Source: JAZDLO01 sp043801935 (GTDB taxonomy: Bacteria > Actinomycetota > Thermoleophilia > RBG-16-64-13). From it: a stretch of 9,171 nt of DNA. The stretch lies in the NCBI GenBank assembly GCA_043801935.1, contig JAZDLO010000056.1, forward strand, positions 1 to 9,171, in the 5' to 3' direction. Under the pieces are notes generated by a model. The model was not told the DNA's origin, ran no database searches, and was given only the letters and a program-made list of their open reading frames with translations. Below are positions 7,251-9,171 of this stretch, piece after piece (the stretch's first letter is position 1; each line of letters opens with the position of its first letter). The position numbers and the translations under genes are program-made.

Positions 7251-7351
7251 TTTCGAGTCGAGTGGTTGATGCTTCGTTAGGCGGAGCCCAGCTGGTCCTC
7301 TGAGCTCCCGGAACAGCATCTTCGCATACCTCTTGGAAGGGAGATGAGAGA

Positions 7352-8104
7352 ATGCAAGGTCGACTGGACGGCAAGGTCGCGATCATCAGTGGAGGGGCAA
7401 GGGGGCAGGGAGCGTCGATCGGCCAACTGTTCGCGGAACAGGGGGCAAAAGTCGTACTCGGAGACATTCGGGACGAACTAGGCAAAGCGCATGCGGCTGA
7501 TCTGAGGCAAAGAGGCCTCGACGTCGTGTATTCACATCTGGACGTGACGGTCTCCGAAGACTGGGAGAAGGTCGTAGCCTTTGCTGAGAGCGAGTTTGGG
7601 TTTCTCAACGTGCTGGTCAACAACGCGGGCATTGTGAGCGAGGGTGACGCGGTCCTCGAGACGAGAGAAATGTGGGATCGTGTGATCGCCGTCAATCAGA
7701 CGGGTGTCTTTCTTGGCATGAAGCACGCGGTCCCTGCCATGAGACGTGCAGGAGGGGGATCGATCATCAACACCTCATCGATCTTGGGGTTCGTTGCGGT
7801 CCCTGGATGGATCGCCTATGCGGCGACCAAGGGCGCCGTGAAACTCATGAGCAAGAGTGCCGCACTCTCGTATGCCGCGGACAGCATTCGGGTCAATAGT
7901 GTAGCTCCAGGGCAGGTGTTGACCCCCATGGTTCTGGAGGACGGGACCGAGGAGGGTAATGCGGCGTTTGCGGCAGCGACGCCCCTCGGTCGTGGAGCGG
8001 AACCAATGGAGATAGCATACGGAGTCCTGTTTCTTGCCTCCGACGAGTCATCCTACGTAACCGGCTCGGAGTTGGTTATGGATGGAGGATTCCTCGCACA
8101 TTGA
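7352..8104 (+). CDS. SDR-family NAD(P)-dependent dehydrogenase
   Basis: A 250-residue classical SDR, standard length. It begins RLDGKVAIISGGARGQG with the normal G14-x3-G18-x-G20 cofactor loop, Asp38 after strand two (favours NAD), NNAG at 90-93, Asn115, Ser143, and the catalytic Tyr156-x3-Lys160. It ends SELVMDGGFLAH. The start has a strong ribosome site (GGAAGGGAG at 7335-7343, 8 nt upstream). It resembles alcohol/hydroxysteroid-type dehydrogenases in general architecture, but the substrate cannot be assigned. It lies downstream of promoter/operator B and 141 nt ahead of the TetR gene on the same strand, so the two are probably co-transcribed. It is clearly distinct from the minus-strand SDR (different loop and C-terminus), so the pair is not a recent duplication. 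Confidence 0.93.
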   Translation: MQGRLDGKVAIISGGARGQGASIGQLFAEQGAKVVLGDIRDELGKAHAADLRQRGLDVVYSHLDVTVSEDWEKVVAFAESEFGFLNVLVNNAGIVSEGDAVLETREMWDRVIAVNQTGVFLGMKHAVPAMRRAGGGSIINTSSILGFVAVPGWIAYAATKGAVKLMSKSAALSYAADSIRVNSVAPGQVLTPMVLEDGTEEGNAAFAAATPLGRGAEPMEIAYGVLFLASDESSYVTGSELVMDGGFLAH

Positions 8105-8128
8105 TGGGGGCGTGACGTGGCACCGCGA

Positions 8129-8155
8129 GCAATCGAGTCCGGACGGACGCATTGC
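8129..8155. repeat. Imperfect stem-loop between the SDR and TetR genes
   Basis: GCAAT (8129-8133) pairs with ATTGC (8151-8155), enclosing GTCC (8137-8140) that can pair with GGAC (8145-8148). There is no following T tract, so it is not a standard terminator. It might tune readthrough or RNA processing between the two genes. Confidence 0.25.
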
Positions 8156-8245
8156 GTCGCCAAGGTACGCGAGCGCTGACCTCGGGTACCATAGTGACGG
8201 GTGACCGGATCGCATCACGTGTCAAGTAGAAAGGTGCCGCTACCA

Positions 8246-8878
8246 ATGAAAATGGCCTCGCCAAACAAGACTTCCCGGAGAATGACGGGTGCCGAGCGAA
8301 AGAAGCAGATCGTCGCGGTCACGGAGGCGATCGTAGCGAAACATGGAGTCCAGGGCGCCACAACCGCCCGGATCGCACAGGCTGCCGGAGTATCGGAGAA
8401 AACGCTCTACCTGCATTTTTCCAGCCGGAGGGAGATGCTGATCGCAGCTCTGGATGACGTCTTTAACCGTGCCAGCAATGTGTTCCGCCAATCGAGCGGA
8501 AGCAATGCAGTGGAGCGTCTTCGCGAGGCGGTACAACGTCATTGGCCCTCGGAAAGCGAGTTCGTCTACCCGCTTTTCGAGTTCTTCGCCGCACCCCCGG
8601 AGGCTGGATTGCGGGGGGAGCTTAGAATCAGACACCAGGACAACATCGACGCCTTGTCTGCAATGGTCGAGGAAGGCAAGAGCCAGGGAGTGATCCGCCC
8701 CGAGGTCGACTCCGTGCAAACAGCCTGGGAACTCTTGAGCATTTACTGGGCCGAGGATGTCGCGTACTTGATCGGTTTCGAGGAGTTCGCCACCACCGGC
8801 CGCTCAGCTCTCATGCTGGAGCGCATCTTACGAGACATATCTAGCGAACCCCAACAACCAGGCGTCGCCGGCGGTTGA
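8246..8878 (+). CDS. TetR/AcrR-family transcriptional regulator
   Basis: A 210-residue regulator of normal TetR size. The N-terminal DNA-binding domain spans about residues 17-65, with the helix-turn-helix TTARIAQAAGVSEKTLYLHF at 39-58, a textbook TetR motif. The C-terminal region is all-helical and variable, as expected for ligand binding and dimerisation. An in-frame GTG at 8201 would add 15 residues but has no ribosome site; AAAGG at 8230-8234 precedes the ATG at 8246, so that start is chosen. ATG 8252 is also possible. No CAGTCA-type palindrome lies directly upstream, so control of its own expression would come through operator B if it is transcribed with the SDR. It is the likely repressor of operators A, B and C. 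Its effector is unknown. Confidence 0.93.
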   Translation: MKMASPNKTSRRMTGAERKKQIVAVTEAIVAKHGVQGATTARIAQAAGVSEKTLYLHFSSRREMLIAALDDVFNRASNVFRQSSGSNAVERLREAVQRHWPSESEFVYPLFEFFAAPPEAGLRGELRIRHQDNIDALSAMVEEGKSQGVIRPEVDSVQTAWELLSIYWAEDVAYLIGFEEFATTGRSALMLERILRDISSEPQQPGVAGG

Positions 8879-8925
8879 CCTCTTTCGCTTACCGTCTCTC
8901 CCCACCTGGTCAGAGCTCACGGAGA

Positions 8926-8954
8926 TTGACACATACACCGCAGCGTGGTAAAAG
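8926..8954 (+). promoter_or_regulatory. Promoter of the right-hand transcription unit
   Basis: TTGACA (8926-8931) is followed after 17 nt by TAAAAG (8949-8954), aligned with operator C exactly as TATAAG is aligned with operator B. Initiation would be near 8961, reading out of the window to the right. Confidence 0.7.
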
Positions 8955-8955
8955 C

Positions 8956-8971
8956 CAGTTAGTGTTGACTG
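8956..8971. promoter_or_regulatory. TetR-type operator C
   Basis: CAGTTAGTGTTGACTG keeps the invariant TGACTG right half and a one-mismatch left half. It begins 1 nt after the -10 box, the same geometry as operator B. It links the genes beyond the right edge to the same regulator. Confidence 0.75.
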
Positions 8972-9020
8972 ACATCTTCTCTCAGAGGGAGAAACCAAAC
9001 GCGTCTACAAGTCGCCGACC

Positions 9021-9146
9021 ATGGCCGGCGAGTGGGTGAAAGGCACGCACGGGCATCCGTTCGACTACGTCAGTGTAAGCAATGTCGCCGCGCCGAACAT
9101 CCCGGTTGACGCCGAACTTCTACCCATTGAAGGGGCGACGGTCTGA
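9021..9146 (+). CDS. Possible 41-residue small protein of unknown function
   Basis: An ATG-to-TGA frame of 41 codons that is the only plausible frame in the first part of the right-hand transcript. It begins MAGEWVKGTHGHPFDY and ends LLPIEGATV. I do not recognise a family. There is no membrane segment, signal peptide or Cys. The ATG lacks a good ribosome site; a strong purine-rich site (AGAGGGAGAA, 8984-8993) lies 27 nt upstream with no standard start codon at proper spacing, although the reading frame is open back to a TGA at 8970-8972. It may be a genuine small protein, a gene remnant, or simply leader RNA. It ends 15 nt before the ATG at 9162. Confidence 0.4.
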   Translation: MAGEWVKGTHGHPFDYVSVSNVAAPNIPVDAELLPIEGATV

Positions 9147-9161
9147 AGCATAGAAAGGCGC

Positions 9162-9171
9162 ATGTCGTCGG
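9162..9171 (+). CDS. Possible first codons of the next gene, cut by the window edge
   Basis: ATG at 9162 follows AGAAAGG (9152-9158) by 3 nt and stays open (Met-Ser-Ser) to the edge. Only three codons are visible, so nothing can be said of the product. If real, it is under promoter/operator C. Confidence 0.35.

Larger units (their letters stand above)
6919..7351. promoter_or_regulatory. Divergent control region between two SDR genes
   Basis: This 433-nt stretch without an established gene holds two outward-facing promoters (TTGACA boxes at 7144-7139 minus and 7204-7209 plus), two copies of a CAGTC/TGACTG palindrome next to them, and a third, unrelated palindrome in the middle. The leader to the minus-strand SDR is long (about 190 nt) and contains an open frame described separately. 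The leader to the plus-strand SDR is about 110 nt. Confidence 0.6.

Noticed and set aside
8201..8245. GTG at 8201 as the TetR start
   Set aside because: No ribosome site precedes it; the extra 15 residues are unlike TetR N-termini, and ATG 8246 has AAAGG upstream.
7292..8923. Partial similarity between 7292-7312 and 8906-8923 (CTGGTC...GAGCTC.CGGA)
   Set aside because: Needs a 3-nt gap and mismatches, and the two copies sit at different positions relative to their promoters, so it is probably chance.
1..9171. tRNA, rRNA, CRISPR array, insertion sequence or prophage features
   Set aside because: No regularly spaced repeats, cloverleaf-like sequences, transposase frames or terminal inverted repeats were seen by reading both strands.

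Overview
This window comes from a G+C-rich bacterium. Genes are tightly packed on both strands, Shine-Dalgarno sites are clear, and several promoters fit the sigma-70 consensus (TTGACA/TATAAT type). The gene set is a tungsten/molybdenum-type aldehyde:ferredoxin oxidoreductase with a dedicated sulfur-carrier protein, a pyridine-nucleotide disulfide oxidoreductase, two SDR dehydrogenases and a TetR regulator. It suggests an anaerobic or facultative organism, perhaps a deep-branching actinobacterium or a Chloroflexi-like lineage. The sequence alone does not fix the taxon.

Layout. (1) 1-1994, minus strand: a transketolase gene that lacks only its last residues because it runs off the left edge. 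(2) 2276-3661, minus: a dihydrolipoamide-dehydrogenase/mercuric-reductase-like flavoprotein. (3) 3662-3926: a divergent intergenic region with a near-consensus promoter reading right. (4) 3927-6087, plus: an AOR-family oxidoreductase followed by a MoaD/ThiS-like protein ending in Gly-Gly, a likely two-gene operon. (5) 6115-6918, minus: an SDR dehydrogenase, convergent with the MoaD-like gene. (6) 6919-7351: a divergent control region. (7) 7352-8104, plus: a second SDR. (8) 8246-8878, plus: a TetR-family regulator. (9) 8879-9171: another promoter/operator, a 41-codon frame of unknown status, and the possible start of a further gene.

The most interesting signal is a small, previously unnamed regulon on the right. 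Three copies of a 16-bp palindrome, about CAGTCN(5)TGACTG with an invariant TGACTG right half, lie at 7093-7108, 7235-7250 and 8956-8971. Each sits just downstream of a promoter with a perfect TTGACA -35 box. They would control both divergent SDR genes (and TetR with the plus-strand SDR) and whatever begins after about 8960. The TetR protein encoded between them is the obvious candidate ligand-responsive repressor. The two SDRs could oxidise alcohol/ketone intermediates, and the AOR could handle a resulting aldehyde, but substrate and pathway are inference. Transketolase appears to be a housekeeping neighbour.
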